This document shows positions 1 through 15,519 of a stretch of DNA of 64,000 nucleotides, in pieces. The DNA is taken from positions 7,006,001 through 7,070,000 of the forward strand of contig OZ004582.1 in the NCBI GenBank assembly GCA_963924555.1, written 5' to 3'. Position 1 is the stretch's first letter; each line of letters begins with the position of its first letter. A model generated the notes under the pieces. The model ran no database searches and was not told where the DNA came from. It saw only the letters and a program-made list of their open reading frames with translations. Source of the DNA: Crambe crambe (lineage: Eukaryota; Porifera; Demospongiae; Poecilosclerida; Crambeidae). The translations under genes and the position numbers were made by a program.

Positions 1-177
1 ATGGGCCCAAGCAGGAACAAGTGGCCTTATAAGGAGGTGGTCTCTCTTTGAAATGGCTGGAAGAGGTTCCATTGGGACATGGCAGAGTGGCCCTTTATTA
101 GAGGAGGTGATTTCTTTAGAAGAGATGGAGAATAGGTGTCATTGGGACATGGCGGAGTGGCCTTAATAAGGCTATCG

Positions 178-265
178 AGTCTCATTACAGGGTGGTCTCA
201 TTACAAGGTGGTCTCATTACAGGGTGGTCTCATTATAGGGTGGTCCCATTACAGGGTGGTCTGAC
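178..265. repeat. Short tandem repeat, unit about 15 bp
   Basis: Five imperfect head-to-tail copies of a unit close to GGTGGTCTCATTACA. It looks like local amplification of the end of the dispersed repeat on its left side. Confidence 0.8.
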
Positions 266-784
266 TATAGACATCAGTATTATAATACCAACCTTAAAAC
301 AAACAAAAAAAACGAACAAAAAAACAAACAAACAAATAAAAAAACAAAAAACAAAAATAAATAACTGTGGAATATTTAGAGTGGCTGCCTGTTGGTACAT
401 AATGTAGCTACTTTTATTAATTCACCCCTGAAATAAGGACAAGGACACTTTTTGCTAGTCCATTATTATATTCACTATAGACCGATACAGTCAATGAAGC
501 TTGCAGCCACTACTGCTATTAGTTCTGCTTGAATGTAACTACTGACTGAGATCTTCACTTGAACACAGCCTAGTGAATATTCAGTCATCTTGCTGACAGT
601 CTTGCCATCAAAGGTCTTACAAGGCATTGATAACAGACGATGATAGCATGAGACACATGTTCATTACCACCCTGGACAACCACGGACTCACTGAGATGCA
701 AGAATGTAACCAGGATTTTTTATATGTATATGTGCTGTACATTCCATTATAATATAGTGGAAACCCTGTGAGAAGATGACATCA

Positions 785-882
785 ACCTCTGTACCAAGTA
801 CAAAAGACAACCTTCAAGGTCCTAAAATTAATGTTGTCAGACCTCTGTACCAAGTACCAAGGACAACCTTCAAAGTCCTAAA
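785..882. repeat. Tandem duplication, 56-bp period
   Basis: The phrase ACCTCTGTACCAAGTAC begins at 785 and again at 841. Both copies continue into similar GACAACCTTCAA..GTCCTAAA segments, giving two imperfect copies. Confidence 0.8.
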
Positions 883-3215
883 TGTTCACTTTCCGCATCC
901 TTTCCTCGACAACCTTTTCTACGAGGAACAAAATGGTTGTCCCCAATGCTCAAAGGTTCCACTGTAAATGAGGACGCCTTAAATTCTTGGACAGCATACA
1001 TACATACTTTTCTATTGTGTACGTATGTCCTATGCCAGTAATCATTTAGTTACGTATTCTTCACCACCGAAATGAAGACACCTCTCTTCCTGAAAGTAGC
1101 TAGAAAGTATCTGTTCTACTGACAGTAACTAGCTCTGTATAAATCACCATTATATAGTGTACATTGCTGCTTTCTATAATAAAACAACAAAAAAAGAGCT
1201 CTGATTCAGAATCGGTCTTTAGAACTGCAATCAGCCCATAAACCATTATACCCTTATCAAGATACAGTGTTATGACTCTTACCTCACTCTGTGTATGCCT
1301 AAGCATGTAATCTTTTACCTTTTTGCAGCTGTTATTGTTCCCATAACTACCCTATCCTAGAGATATGTGGAAGCCTTCCATCCCAGTTGTTTCAATACTT
1401 TGGGCATTAAAGCTACTATTGAAAGAGAAGCTGGAATCTTTGTAGTATACTTTGAACTATTCAGCAGTCAAGTCATAATCATCGATTGTGAATAGTGTTT
1501 CATTCAATAAAGTCTATATATATTCTTATAATAAACATAGGTGTGGAGACCAAAATCTTGTGGATAAAATCATAGAATCCAGGGCGTCATGCATGCACAT
1601 GAGTGCTAATATTTATTTTATATTCATGCCTTTTCTGCTCAGCGACAGACCAAGAAAGGATGAATAGCGTAGATACGTAGCTATTGAAAAGTGAGTATTT
1701 TCTCTAAATAAAAATGTCCTATCCACATCGTCAACATCAATAGTAGCTACAGTGCTCCACAATAATACATCCAGCATTATACATATGTATCAGTTACATC
1801 AGTTATCCATCATAAATAATTGCTTACTTATCTCCATGGAGCATTGAATTAATCAAGTGACCTTAAAAAACCTTGGCAACAAAAATAGGTGATGGTACCT
1901 ATGTATAATTAATATTACAGAGATATTTTTCTCTCTCTGCCCACTTGACCTCAAAAACCGCAAAGTTCACTTGATGAGGCAGTCACACTGTTGATCTGCA
2001 AGTTAGTATGCAGGTGTTCTAGCTATCAGGGTCCACATGGCTGCATGGCTGAGTAAGTAAGTAGCTTCATGGTCACGTACGTATGAAAGAGGTTGTTTTG
2101 TGAGTTCCATCAATCAATCAGCCCGTTCTTCCATATGATTTGGTTTGTGAGTATCAGTATCAGCTGCATCTAAACAGTAAACAGTTGATAGATTACCTCT
2201 AAGATGTTTTCCCCAAAATTCAGCATACATGCATGCATCATTTAATGGTGACATGGTTATGAATATAATTATTATTAAGGATTGAGATAGCAAATCTTCT
2301 GACCTGGCATCATGATTTAGCTACAGTTGCTGATTCTTTTACAGACACAGCTATGTAGCTGGCTGCATACTCAGAAGCAGATATATACCCAGTCCCTCAT
2401 AAAAAAGTTGCACTTTCCTGGCGGTCTAATTCCACTGTTAAGCACTGCATGATGCCTGACTGCAGCGAACAACTTAAGTGGTGCCTTAATACTTTTAACA
2501 AGTGTAAATTAGTTAGTTAATAGGATTATCAGTCTCTCAATATTTGGTGGATTAGTTCAAGCACCATTGCAGTTAAATTCCCAAATAGGAGTGCAGTATA
2601 GATACTTGTATATACAAACTGAGCAGTTGATACTTTCAAATGATGTGTTGCCCATGCACAAGGCCACACTGTTTCAGTGAACATCTCATAGTATAGCTAG
2701 CTATAGAGCTTAGACACACCTCGAAGTTTGATACTTTCTTTGACTTGTACTGAATGGACTCAAAGAGTTGATATTGGGGCATGATGATATAGATCATAGT
2801 GACATGGAGCTCTCATGCATGAGGCCAAGGAGATTGTGCATGGAACCTAATATTTAGAAGGACAATTGTGAACAAAAATTATGTTTCTCCTTCTTCCCGG
2901 AATCAATAGAGTAGGGCTACCACTCATGGTGTTCAGAGCGCCAGAATACAGAACATTTTCAGCCAATGGACATCACCTGGTCCCTTGTTCTTCTGACGAA
3001 CTGAAGTTGCTACTTCTGTACATGCAGAACTGCAATTCCTATAAAAGCCATTAGATAGCTTACTATCATGGATATGCTAGTAATGGATTATAATTATTAT
3101 CGCACATATACAAATCAAAATCAGATCTATCTATCCATACTAACTGCATGCCCAATTGCATATTCATTGACTGAGACCACCACAAGCATTTGCTAATAAC
3201 CAAAGCTGAATTCTG

Positions 3216-3440
3216 ATTGGTCCACCTTAATTAAGTTGTCATGGTAAGATAACAATTTTTAGCTGACACGAGCCCAGACTAATCCAATAATGTCACAAGT
3301 TGATGTCATCATTTCCTTCTTGAGTCAGTAATCTCTTTGTATATCTTTGTGAATCAAGATATGAGATTTGACAGGAAATGGATGCTTGTGGGCTGGGATC
3401 AGCAGCTATAAATAATAGGCCCTGATTGATTTTTGAACCA
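3216..3440 (+). promoter_or_regulatory. Putative promoter of the WT1-like gene
   Basis: TATAAATA lies at 3407-3414. Upstream are a CCAAT box (3284-3288) and an inverted CCAAT (ATTGG, 3216-3220). Together they make a textbook TATA/CCAAT core promoter, with a predicted transcription start near 3435-3440 and about 270 bases of 5' UTR before the ATG at 3709. The assignment rests on motif spacing alone. Confidence 0.5.
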
Positions 3441-3708
3441 TTCTCAGTTTCTTTGCTAACAATTTCATCTCTAGCTAGCTAGCAACAGCTATATATAGTA
3501 AACTCTACAGTCTGCTGGTCCAGCTGTAGAGACTTTACTATAGCTAATAAGTAAATAATAGAGAATTTTAAAAAATAACTGTTAATTTTACAAAGAATCA
3601 TTTAAAGCAAAGATTTACCAGTCGAGGGTTAATTAAGATACTATTGAAACAAAGAAGATATTTTTCAAGTCAAGTTTACAAGATTTCAAGAGTAAGAAAC
3701 GAGAGATT

Positions 3709-5860
<2,152 letters not shown>

Positions 5861-6290
5861 AGTATTGTAAGCCTATACATAGCATTAACTTGATAAAGTA
5901 TCTAATGTACCCTCTCAATACATCTCCACTGGTATTTTACAGTAGCTTAAAAGTAATTTTAAACTCTTAAGTAATTGATTTTGTAAGTAAGTAATAATTA
6001 ACTTAGCTTAGATTTATTATAGTTCTGTTAAATAGATAATCATTGCATGTTATAATTTTACAAGTAAATAATAATAACTGATTTTTTTTTGTGATTTTTT
6101 TTTTGCTTTCTTTTTTTATAATATTTTGTAAGTTAAATTTTAAGTTAATTATGTCAAGTGTAAGTATTACTCTACCTTTATGGTTTATCCAAATTTGAAA
6201 AAAAAATTATTCAAAATGATTGCAACTGTGAGATGCGCGAAAAAAGAAACAAAACACTAAAAAATAAATCATTTCTATAATAAAATTACT
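5861..6290 (+). other. Probable 3' UTR of the WT1-like gene
   Basis: Very AT-rich, with T and A homopolymer runs. AATAAA hexamers at 6263-6268 and 6279-6284 could serve as polyadenylation signals. The transcript end cannot be fixed from sequence. Confidence 0.4.
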
Positions 6291-8340
6291 AGTGGAAAAA
6301 AATTTTTTTTCTATAGTGAAAAAAAGTGATATTCAATCAAACCTTACATGGACTTGTTACTCATCTAGAGCTACAGTGCAATTATACAGTACCTTGAACA
6401 GGAATCCGGTCTTCAAACATAAGGATACATGCCATCATTTTTACTATAACCTAAAATATCTCTTTCATTCGATATGGATCTCATTTTTTAATACCCAATA
6501 GTATCACTATTTTCATCTTTTTTTGGAAGTGTGGTATTTGTGTATGCAGCTATAATAGGATGTAGATATTTGATAATGGTATCAACTTTCTTTCCTTCTT
6601 TCTTTTTTCTTTGCAAACCATAAATCAATCAGCGCTTAATAATCTGAAACCAATATTGCTCTGATTGATATGACTGTTGGCATAGTCAAAGGGGAAGTTT
6701 TATCACATTCGAAAACAAGGCAGCTTCTTTATCAACTTTGGATATGGCTAACTGGCCATCCTGTGAGAGCCAGTCAGTATATAACTTGGCATGTATGAAT
6801 CAAACACCTCACCACTATTAGATTAGCAACCCATGTTTTTTTAAAAAAATCATCATCAATGCAATGCTTTCTTCGCAATAAACTCGGTCCAAATTATGCA
6901 CAATACCCAAAGTCCATGGGGCCAATTAGTTGAGTGGTTTCCATCGATTAGTAACCAAGCATCTTTGAATCTTTTGTTGTCTTGCTTTTATTATGGCGGT
7001 GCATGTACTATGGTCTGGCACGCAGCCTGTCCTCACATGTTGAATGACATGCTGAATAAAAGCATGCAAGGTCCAATACGGGTGGTATCTTGCTTACTTA
7101 CATCCAAACCGCTGCCAAAAAAGACATTTGCTGTTACACACCCAAACTGGTATGAAAGAATTTAAATTTGCAGGATTGAAATCTATAACTTCACTAGTTA
7201 CATTCTTAGCTTGCTAAGAATATTCCAAACTTTCTTTGATCTTGAGTAATGAGTTTATGTATGCACTCAATGGCAAAAGTGAAACCTGTCTAATCAGTGA
7301 GGCCATTCCAAGCAAGGTCACTCCACCATGTCACAGTGCACCTCTCCCGAGAGTATCCAAGCCACTCATTCCTGACCCATATGTGAGTCACTGTAACCCA
7401 GCAGGTTTTAAAGACACATAGAGAGTAGCCATAATAATTATGTATATTCTTCCCCACACTTCCATCTGCCCCTGTCATAATTGATCCAGGGAGAGGGAGT
7501 ACCCCTGGAGGGGAGGGGAACAAAGACCATTGGGCTCGCATCGAAAATATAATAATTAAGGAGAGAAGAGGAAGATAAGAATGGCATTACCATGCATGTT
7601 AGTCCTGATGATAGACAAATTCCCAATAGTTAAGTACTGCATTTACCTATGAAACTATGGACCTGAATAATATGCAAAATACCACCGTATAGACTTTCTG
7701 CTGATTATTAAGTCTAGAAAAATGGCCCGCCAGCAAAAACAAGGCTAATCCTTGCCGTGTGTTTTCTCACCACACCAGTGAAACATCTGGTTAGCACTCT
7801 CCGCCCTTATACAGAATTTTGTTTTCATTTTGTAGTGGAGTGTCACACGCTCGTGTATCTGTTTTTGGCTCACCTTGGACTCTCATATTAATTGCTATTA
7901 TTATTATGATTATTATTTTAAAGTGCCTGTGGTCTTGGATGTCCTTACGTATGTAATTTTTCATAATATCATGGAGTATTGTGTCTAATCAGACCACCCT
8001 ATAATGAGACCACCTCACTACTAACAATGCCACTTACTCCAGCTATTTGAACCTCCTACATATAACAGGGGCAGATCCAGGATTTTTCATGTGAAGGGGT
8101 TGTTGTGTGGTTGTTGTGTGCAGCAACAATGGGGGGGGGGGGGGGGGGGGGGGGATAAATTACACTTGGAAAAGTAGGTTGAAGCTTTGTATAATATGTT
8201 GCTTATTATTGTTGACTCAATAGAAATCATCCTCAAGTGCAGGCTAATGAAAGTAATAGATAATGTTAATTAATCACAGCCTACTTTAAATTAATACAGA
8301 AATCATATCATACAAGTACAATAATTATCAATACCCTGAA
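6290..8340. other. Intergenic, no supported gene
   Basis: AT-rich sequence with short chance frames. A dispersed-repeat fragment lies near 7985-8060 (GAGACCACCTCACTA), and a run of 24 G residues at 8131-8154. Nothing else is recognisable. Confidence 0.5.
8131..8154. repeat. Poly-G tract (24 G)
   Basis: Uninterrupted G run. A similar tract occurs at 47336-47359, and C runs near 32498-32523, 51966-51983 and 63507-63524. The length of such runs may be an assembly artefact. Confidence 0.9.
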
Positions 8341-8345
8341 AATTT

Positions 8346-8625
8346 CCAGGAATATGAGGACACCCCTCTAATAAGGAGACCTTTTCTGGTCCCAAGTGTG
8401 TCCACATTTAAGTTTCCGTGTTTTAATTAAAGGAATGAGGACACACCCTCTAATCATGAGACCTTTTCCGGTCCCAAGTGTGTCCACATTTAAGTTTCCG
8501 TGTTTTGGAATGAGGACACACCCTCTAATCAGGAGACCTTTTCCAGTCCCAAGTGTAAGTTTCTGTGTTTTAATTAAAGGAATGAGGACACCTCTCTAAT
8601 CAGGAGACCTTTTCCGGTCTACATG
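8346..8625. repeat. Tandem repeat, about 60-85 bp unit, 4 copies
   Basis: Four copies of a unit containing AATGAGGACAC, CTCTAATCA, GAGACCTTTTCCGGTC and TAAGTTTCCGTGTTTT. It belongs to the dispersed CTCTAATCAGGACAC repeat class found across the window. Confidence 0.85.
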
Positions 8626-8639
8626 GATGTGCGTAAATC

Positions 8640-10020
8640 CTCATGAATTATTATCGAGAACAAAAATAAGTACTTACTACATTTATTTCACACACAATTG
8701 ATTCCTCACCCTCAAACCATCATATCAGCTTACATCAGTTCTACATACACCTGGTCACAACAGCAATAATGGCTGCCACATGAAACTTCCTCAATCTTAT
8801 TGTGAGTCAGCATGCTGTTTCTATAAGAGATAGTTCAGAGTTCAATCAGTATTGATAAGGAAAATCGATATCCACCATCCGATACACCTTTATACAGCTG
8901 CATATAGAAGGAGCTAATTCTATTCATCTTGATGCATTCATTCAATTGATATTTCCTCAGGATACAGCCAATTTATCGAACCAATGATGTCATCTTGATG
9001 CATGATAACCTGTATAGCTACGTAACTAAGGACATATTTTCCCTTAGATACAGCTAGCTACATACATAAAAGCTATACTTTTCTCACTAAGAGTTCCTTT
9101 ATGTTTCTCAAGAGATTATTTGTTCATTATTTTTTTGTAGAATACACAAGGAAGGGCATAGCATACTCCATGATATTTTAAATGGGAAATGTGTCCTCTA
9201 TCATATCAGCTATAATGGCTCACAGCAGACATGAACAAGGCTTGATCTTTGTGGATTGCTTTGACATTGGAATTCCTCACTATAATAATAGAAACAAAAG
9301 TAGCAAATTAGAACCAATTATTCTTCTTGCCATAATCTTCCCTTTTGTTCAGTCACATGTACATATGTACATGTTACAATACCATGTAGTAGTATGGGTG
9401 GGGCAGAAATGAGGTTTTATTTTTCTGGGAAGATCTCAAGTCCTTGCCAAGAGGTATCATAACTGTTTATGGAGATTGTAGACATGGCCACGGGTTAACT
9501 TAGTATACTCACCAGTTGAAACAACAGAAACCCAGTGGTGTCCTTATGTACGGCACACATCAGCCCCTAGCAACAATGTATCCGGCAGTGATAGGAAGAA
9601 CTACATAAAACAATTCTTTCCTTCGTGTGGAAATAGTCATATTTAGGTATTATACGTACATATCATAGGATGTTATATATTGATAACATTCGCAGTCAAA
9701 GGATGCTATATCAGCAACTTGTGCTCCATGATCTGTTTTAAAGGAGATTACTTGTATACCAGCCACACACACTGTACCTATAAGTGCTCCAAGGACATTG
9801 CTTCTACACTAAAACCCCGAAAAGCTACTCCTGACTATTACCTTCCAAAGACCTGTCCATATACGTAGGCATAGCATTTCAAGCATAAACAATAATTGAG
9901 ACACTTTAAATACTCTGTCCCGTTGTTAATTCACCTCACTTCTCTCTGTCCCCCTTAAGGACCCCCCCTGTAATCAGGACACTTTTTAAAAATTCTAGTC
10001 TCAAAAAGCATCCAAAAAAA
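8640..10020. other. Intergenic, no supported gene
   Basis: AT-rich; frames up to about 76 codons look random. Only a short CCTGTAATCAGGACAC repeat fragment near 9966-9982 stands out. Confidence 0.5.
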
Positions 10021-10023
10021 GTA

Positions 10024-10255
10024 CCCCATTCTTTCTGAGTCAACAGTGCATGATAAATAGGCTTAATGGTGTGTAGAGGAGAGACTACACTCCAGTGGGG
10101 TCACTTACATCGAGATACAACAATACACTTTCTCAAATTCACCAATTCTTTCTGAGACAACAGTGCATGTTGAACAGGCTTAATAGTGCATAGAATACTC
10201 AAGTGGGGTCACTTACATCGAGATACAAACAACTCACTTTTCTCAAATTCACGGC
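10024..10255. repeat. Tandem duplication, about 115 bp, 2 copies
   Basis: Two direct copies (about 10024-10135 and 10137-10255) share CATTCTTTCTGAG, CAACAGTGCATG, GGGGTCACTTACATCGAGAT and CTTTTCTCAAATTCAC, with small indels. Confidence 0.85.
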
Positions 10256-10965
10256 TTTTGTCTACTCACCTTAATGGTCGTGAATAACATTCAAAGAGAT
10301 GAATGGACTTAAAAATCACTTTTAATTGTAATCATTTTCGGTCGGGCTCCACTTGTATAAGTAACACTAGTACACCTCGTGCCAAGGTGAGTTTTATAAT
10401 GAGAATAATTGTGTTGATGTGTCTGGTGCAATGAACCCATCGTTATCAGATTCTAATGGGTCGGTTATAATATAAATAATTTGAGCAACCATCAATGCAC
10501 TTTGTACTTCCAAACTAAGACAGTAAGGAAGTGGATTTTTTAAGTAAAGCTGATAAACTCCCTCTTAGAAAATAATTCACTGTTCAAAGAATTTATGGGG
10601 TGAGAAAGTTTAATATTATCCTGCAAAAAAGAGTATGCAGTAAGTATATCATGTCTTAATGCAAGGCTAAAGAGCTGAAAGGATATACGTACTGCATGTA
10701 GTGATCTTTTACCACTCCATATTTAGACGTTATTCGTCATTCTATACTTTTATTCAAGTATTCAAAAGACAATCCAAAGTAGTTGAACTGCCATATGTAC
10801 GCACATGCTTGCATGCTGCACTATCCCCCTATGACGTCATGACAAGGGAAAAATGATCCATCCTCATGTAGCAGAATGATTAACCTTTTCAATTGATCAA
10901 GGTCATGCTGAAAAAAAAAATCAAGAATAGCTAGCTATGCTTGTACGTATGCAGACCCTTCAAAG

Positions 10966-11036
10966 TTGTAACTAAATACACTATTGGAAAGCTCTCTTTC
11001 AAACTTGTAACTAAGTACACTATTGGAAAGTTCTCA
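10966..11036. repeat. Tandem duplication, about 38 bp, 2 copies
   Basis: TTGTAACTAAATACACTATT and TTGTAACTAAGTACACTATT head-to-tail, each followed by GGAAAG and a CTCT-rich stretch. Confidence 0.8.
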
Positions 11037-11059
11037 AAGAGAGCTCTCTTTTGAGACCT

Positions 11060-12000
11060 AAATCAAGCTTATAGGGGGTAGCATAATGAAGATATGGACA
11101 TTAAAAAAAATCCTTAAGGTCATGGTGTATTGTAATAAACATAAGATTGAAGAAGAAGAAGAGAAGAGCTTATCTAGCTATGCATATGTAGACCTTTCAG
11201 GTTATGCTACATTGCTATAGCTAAGATCAAGAATAGTTACCTTTGCATAAACAGGAAAGACATGAGCATATGCAATCATTTATATTTCCTGCATTACTGT
11301 GTCTGCATGTGAAGTTATTCCTGGAGTTCTCATTCCGGCATATATTATAGGAATTCATGTTGTGCATGTTGGCTAAGTTTTTACCTCTCTCAAGTCTCTG
11401 CTATACAGAAACTGCTTGCAACTTACTCCATTCTTGAGTAGGAATTTTGGTCAAGAATTGAGAAGTTATAGGAGTAGCTAGTTACTATGAAAGACTGTGC
11501 AATATAACATGCATACAATACACTAATTACTGATCATTATGGAAGCTTTGATATAAAGCACTCCTGAGCATGCATGTGAGACGACAGACAAGCCACCTCA
11601 CTTCAAAAGCCGATCAAATAAATTATTTCATACCTGACTACCCTGACATAATTTCACATCATATCCTTCAAAAGAACCTATTACTGCTGAGAGTTCATTT
11701 GGTGGACCCGATTGAAAGGTCAAGCAGATTAAACAAACTATCAAATCCCTTGGAGTCTAGTGATGTCATCGTTAATTTGATTATCTTCACGTTCCTCACA
11801 AAATAACAACTTCACAACAGAAGCTATTGCAGCTGCACTAATAATGTGATTTCATATTTCTATACCGGGGAAGACCCTGCTAATTTATCTTCTATACCTA
11901 CTCACGTACAATACATTTTATAATTGCATAACAAAAAAGTGCATTAGTGAGTGTGGTCAGCAAAAGTGGATATTAATTTCCTACCCACTTCAAAAATCCT
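11060..12000. other. Intergenic, no supported gene
   Basis: AT-rich sequence with no recognisable coding region, RNA gene or large repeat. Confidence 0.5.
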
Positions 12001-12009
12001 GCTGTTGTA

Positions 12010-12226
12010 TGGAATATATACTGGGGAGGATCCTGCTAATTATCCTGCATGCTGCAGCTGCATTTTCATTCTAGGACCTTGCCATAATAACAGCAATTTG
12101 CATCTCATGTGATTATAATTATACTGGGGGAAACCCTGCTAATTATCCTTACAATTATACTGGGGATAACCCTGTTAATTATCCTTATAACTATACTGGG
12201 GATAACCCTGTTAATTATCCTGCTGT
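12010..12226. repeat. Minisatellite, about 40-bp unit
   Basis: At least three head-to-tail copies (from about 12115) of a unit containing TATACTGGGG, AACCCTG and TAATTATCCT. Diverged single copies lie just upstream near 12015 and 11862. Confidence 0.85.
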
Positions 12227-12879
12227 GCAGATTCCAAACCATTACTGCATGCTGGGACCTTAAGTACTTTCCTGGAATAATTTCTCAAGTTCTATACTGA
12301 GACCTATCTATAGATCACATGGAACCAATTTGCAGCAATTGGCTTCACACCATTTACAGTTGGTCCGAACCACCTGCTCTGACCAATCAGAACACTCCAA
12401 ACAACTGTGATATCCAGAGAATTTACATACATATCAAATGAAGTTGCAATTTTTTTATGAAATGTCACGGTCGAATTACTAGTTTCCTTGGAAGAACAGA
12501 TGTCAGTGACCGACAAAGGTCAAAGCACTTCAATAAAAGTGATTATCCCAGATTATGTGCCAGATCTACAGGTTCATAGAATAAATCGGGTCTCTATTTG
12601 TAGATAGTGTTTCGTTGCAATAAGTACTAACTAATATACTCATGATCACACTTCTCATGTTACACTTAACACAATGCATAAACTTCCTATGAATGATATT
12701 CAATTATACTATAGATAGTGGAAGTTCATTGCATGTTGTGATGAATGACACATGACAGTGCTGATCACTATGCACTTTAACATCAGAGCATTTCTAACAA
12801 AATGTGATATAAGAATTAATGTGTTGAAGGATAATACATCAAAATCGTACTCTCTTGAAATGTATACGAGACCTTTTCT

Positions 12880-13185
12880 CTCCTTTTACCTCTAATCAGG
12901 ACACTTCTACCTCTTTCATCAGGACACTTTAACCTCTTAATCAGGACACCTTTACCTCTTAATCAGGACACCTTTATCTCTTAATAAGGACACCTTTACC
13001 TCTTAATCAGGACACCTTTACCTCTTAATCAGGACACCTTTACCTCTTAATCAGGACACAACTAATGAGGACATGCACTTTAAACCTCTTTATAATCAGG
13101 ACACTTTTACCTCTAATCAGGACACACCTTTATCTCTTAATCAGGACATTTTTACCTCTTAATCAGGACACCTTTACCTCACTCT
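12880..13185. repeat. Tandem array, about 22-bp unit
   Basis: About a dozen head-to-tail copies of TACCTCTTAATCAGGACACC with slips and substitutions. This is a local amplification of the dispersed AATCAGGACAC motif. There is no unique spacer between units. Confidence 0.9.
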
Positions 13186-13199
13186 TATGTCACTGCAAT

Positions 13200-13770
13200 A
13201 CAGATATGCACATGTTAATCAAAATTCCACTGGCCACATAGCTAGTTATATAACATTGTTCCGTAGCCAATATTTAAGGAAAGACTAAAAGTTCTAGCAA
13301 TCACAATTATATCCTATGACACAACACGAGGATCAAAAGAGTAACTGAAGATACAGGCAACCTTACTGATAATGAATACCAGATTCACAACAGGAGTAGC
13401 AATGCATACGTACTGTAGGATACACAGGTGAATTTACGCATGACTATATAAAATAAGCAACTATATTAGTTTTGACTAGATGATCCCTTAAAAGAGTGAG
13501 AGCAGGGATGCCGCACAAAGGAGCCAAGGAATTACAAAGTGTGTGAAAGCAGACAACAAAGTACTCCGAGTGATTCTTCAGTTTGTGTGCTCTGAGCTAG
13601 CTATGCAGCCAATTACCGACTTGTGTATCAAGTCAAACGGTTCTGCAAGTCATCATAGTAATTTGTTGCTAATTGCTAGTTGCTTTCAGATCCTTAGTTG
13701 GAATTGTTCAATGTGAACTGTCAGAGATGCAAAAAAAAATATCCATAATTACGTACAATGAAACTGACCA
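13200..13770. other. Intergenic, no supported gene
   Basis: Unique-looking AT-rich spacer between two repeat arrays; nothing recognised. Confidence 0.5.
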
Positions 13771-13771
13771 C

Positions 13772-14095
13772 CCTACCACCCTATAATGAGACTACCTCTC
13801 TATTAAGGCTGCCACTTCACCATGTCCCAATAGCAACCCATTCCAGCTATTAAGACCTCCCTAAAGAGACCATCTCTTTATCAAGGCCACTCCACCATGT
13901 CCCTAACAGCACCTATTCCAATTATTTCGACCTCCCTAAAGAGACCACCTCTCTATTAAGGCCGCCACTCCACCATGTCCCAATAGCACCTATTCCAGCT
14001 ATTTCAACCTCCCTAAAGAGACCACCTCTCTATTAAGGCCACTCCACCATGTCCCAATAGCATCAGCTATTCCAGCTATTTCAACCTCCCTAAGT
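13772..14095. repeat. Tandem array, about 75-85 bp unit, 4 copies
   Basis: Units contain AGAGACCACCTCTCTATTAA, GGCCACTCCACCATGTCCC, AATAGCACCTATTCCAGCTA and TTTCAACCTCCCTAA. The same unit occurs singly at 18640-18830 and inverted near 1-180 and 19085-19170, so it is a dispersed family that has also amplified in tandem. Confidence 0.9.
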
Positions 14096-14199
14096 AAGCA
14101 GGTATGCATACATGAAATCAGTATGCTTCTCTTGAGTACATATGTGACCCATTGCTCTACTGATATGTATTTTTGGAGGAGTGAAGACACCTCAATCTC

Positions 14200-14382
14200 T
14201 AATCTGGACACAACTTTTAAGTAAGTGACCAGAATGTGTATTAGTAGGACACCTCTCTAATCAGGACATTTCTTTTAAATGAGGACACCCCTCTAATCAG
14301 GACACATCTTTTTTATTTGACCCATCGCTGTACAGATGTGTTTAACCCTGAAATGATTGAGGACACCTCTCTAATCAGGACA
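14200..14382. repeat. Dispersed repeat fragments
   Basis: Three or four spaced copies of GAGGACACCTCTCTAATCAG and GGACAC, the same family as the 12880-13185 array. Confidence 0.75.
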
Positions 14383-14384
14383 CT

Positions 14385-14580
14385 TTTATGTGACCTGGAA
14401 TTAGTATACTACTCAGTATATTGCACATTGTTTATGTGACCTGTTGCTTGGAATTAGTATACTACTCAGTATATTGTACATTGTTTATGTGACCTGTTGC
14501 AGTATACTATTGTATACATTGCTTATGTGACTTGTTGCTTGGAATTAGTATACTATTGTACACTACTCAGTATATTGTGC
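14385..14580. repeat. Tandem repeat, about 57 bp, 3 copies
   Basis: Copies contain TTATGTGACCTGTTGCTTGG, AATTAGTATACTACTCAGTA and TATTGTACATTG, with progressive internal deletions. Confidence 0.85.
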
Positions 14581-14939
14581 TAAGCAATTATTTTGTTTTG
14601 CTGGAAGTGCTTACAGAATCAACACATCATATAAGGATAGCCTGTGTATATTATCAATTTCACCTGATATGCATGCTAGCCTCAGCTGTTATCACGTCCT
14701 TCCAAAGTGGACCTATCGGGTTTAATCCCTTGAGGATTCCTGTCGAAGGAAGTTAAATCAAGTTACACCAGTTTTGATAGACAGTTGCAAGCATCTGCTG
14801 CGATCACCACAAGTGTATATTTTGAGAGATAAAGGCAAATGGTTTCTGAGTGGTTGTGGACACTGGATCCATTAAGTGATATTAAATAACCGTGGAAAGA
14901 TGCAACCACAAAAATTATTAATACATATTGCACAACATT

Positions 14940-15135
14940 AGATGCAGGGGAACCTCCGATAAAGGACACTTCAAAAGAACAAACCTCTCCACTAAGGACA
15001 ATCTAAAAAGAACAAACCTCTTGACAAAGATTAATCCTTTGTGGATCTTCTCAATACAAAATAACTTCCAAAAGAGGACAACCTCTCCCAACCTCTCCTC
15101 TCTATCTACAATTAAGAGATAATAAAGCTGGGTCC
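14940..15135. repeat. Dispersed repeat of the GGACAACCTCTC class
   Basis: Contains AACCTCCGATAAAGGACA, AACCTCTCCACTAAGGACA and GAGGACAACCTCTCC. Similar phrases recur at 21040-21170, 25385-25660, 27040-27080 and 35320-35410. I read it as a second dispersed non-coding repeat family. Confidence 0.6.
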
Positions 15136-15432
15136 CAAGTGCATCCATTATCATTTTGGAGGCCCCATCGTTAAGTTACAATGCATGTGTAGAATGGAAC
15201 ATCTCGATTTTGGATTCCCCCAAAAACCGGAGCTTCGTATAATTAATTTTATAAATCAAGCCGTCCCATTGCTAGAACACTTCTCTAGTAGTCAGGTCAC
15301 ACTTTTTCTCGGTCAATAAGTGCTTTACATTGAGATGTTTTTTGCTATGTACATATGACTTTCTGTATAGAACTTGATTCTTGATTCTCGAAGCCACAAA
15401 CAGTCAGTGTTTCACAAAGTAATACACCATGC

Positions 15433-15515
15433 TATCCAGCCAACAATCCCTACATATACGCACTATTACGTATCTGAAGCTACCCGACGTGTATGTAGGG
15501 ATTGTTGGCTGGATA
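15433..15515. repeat. Foldback (hairpin) element, 26-bp arms
   Basis: The left arm at 15433-15458, starting TATCCAGCCAACAATCCC, is matched in inverse by the right arm at 15490-15515, ending GGGATTGTTGGCTGGATA. The loop is about 31 bases. Confidence 0.85.
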
Positions 15516-15519
15516 TACA

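Larger units (their letters stand above)
1..3200. other. Intergenic region with dispersed repeats
   Basis: I see no credible gene here; the open frames are short and look like chance. About 1-250 carries fragments of a dispersed repeat (phrases such as GGACATGGCGGAGTGGCC and AGGGTGGTCTCATTAC) that recurs in inverse orientation near 7985, 13780-14090 and 18640-18830. The rest is AT-rich unique-looking sequence with many TAGCTAGCTA stretches. Confidence 0.6.

Noticed and set aside
12880..13185. Possible CRISPR-like array of short direct repeats
   Set aside because: The repeats are head-to-tail with no unique spacers, vary in length, and lie in an animal genome without cas genes.
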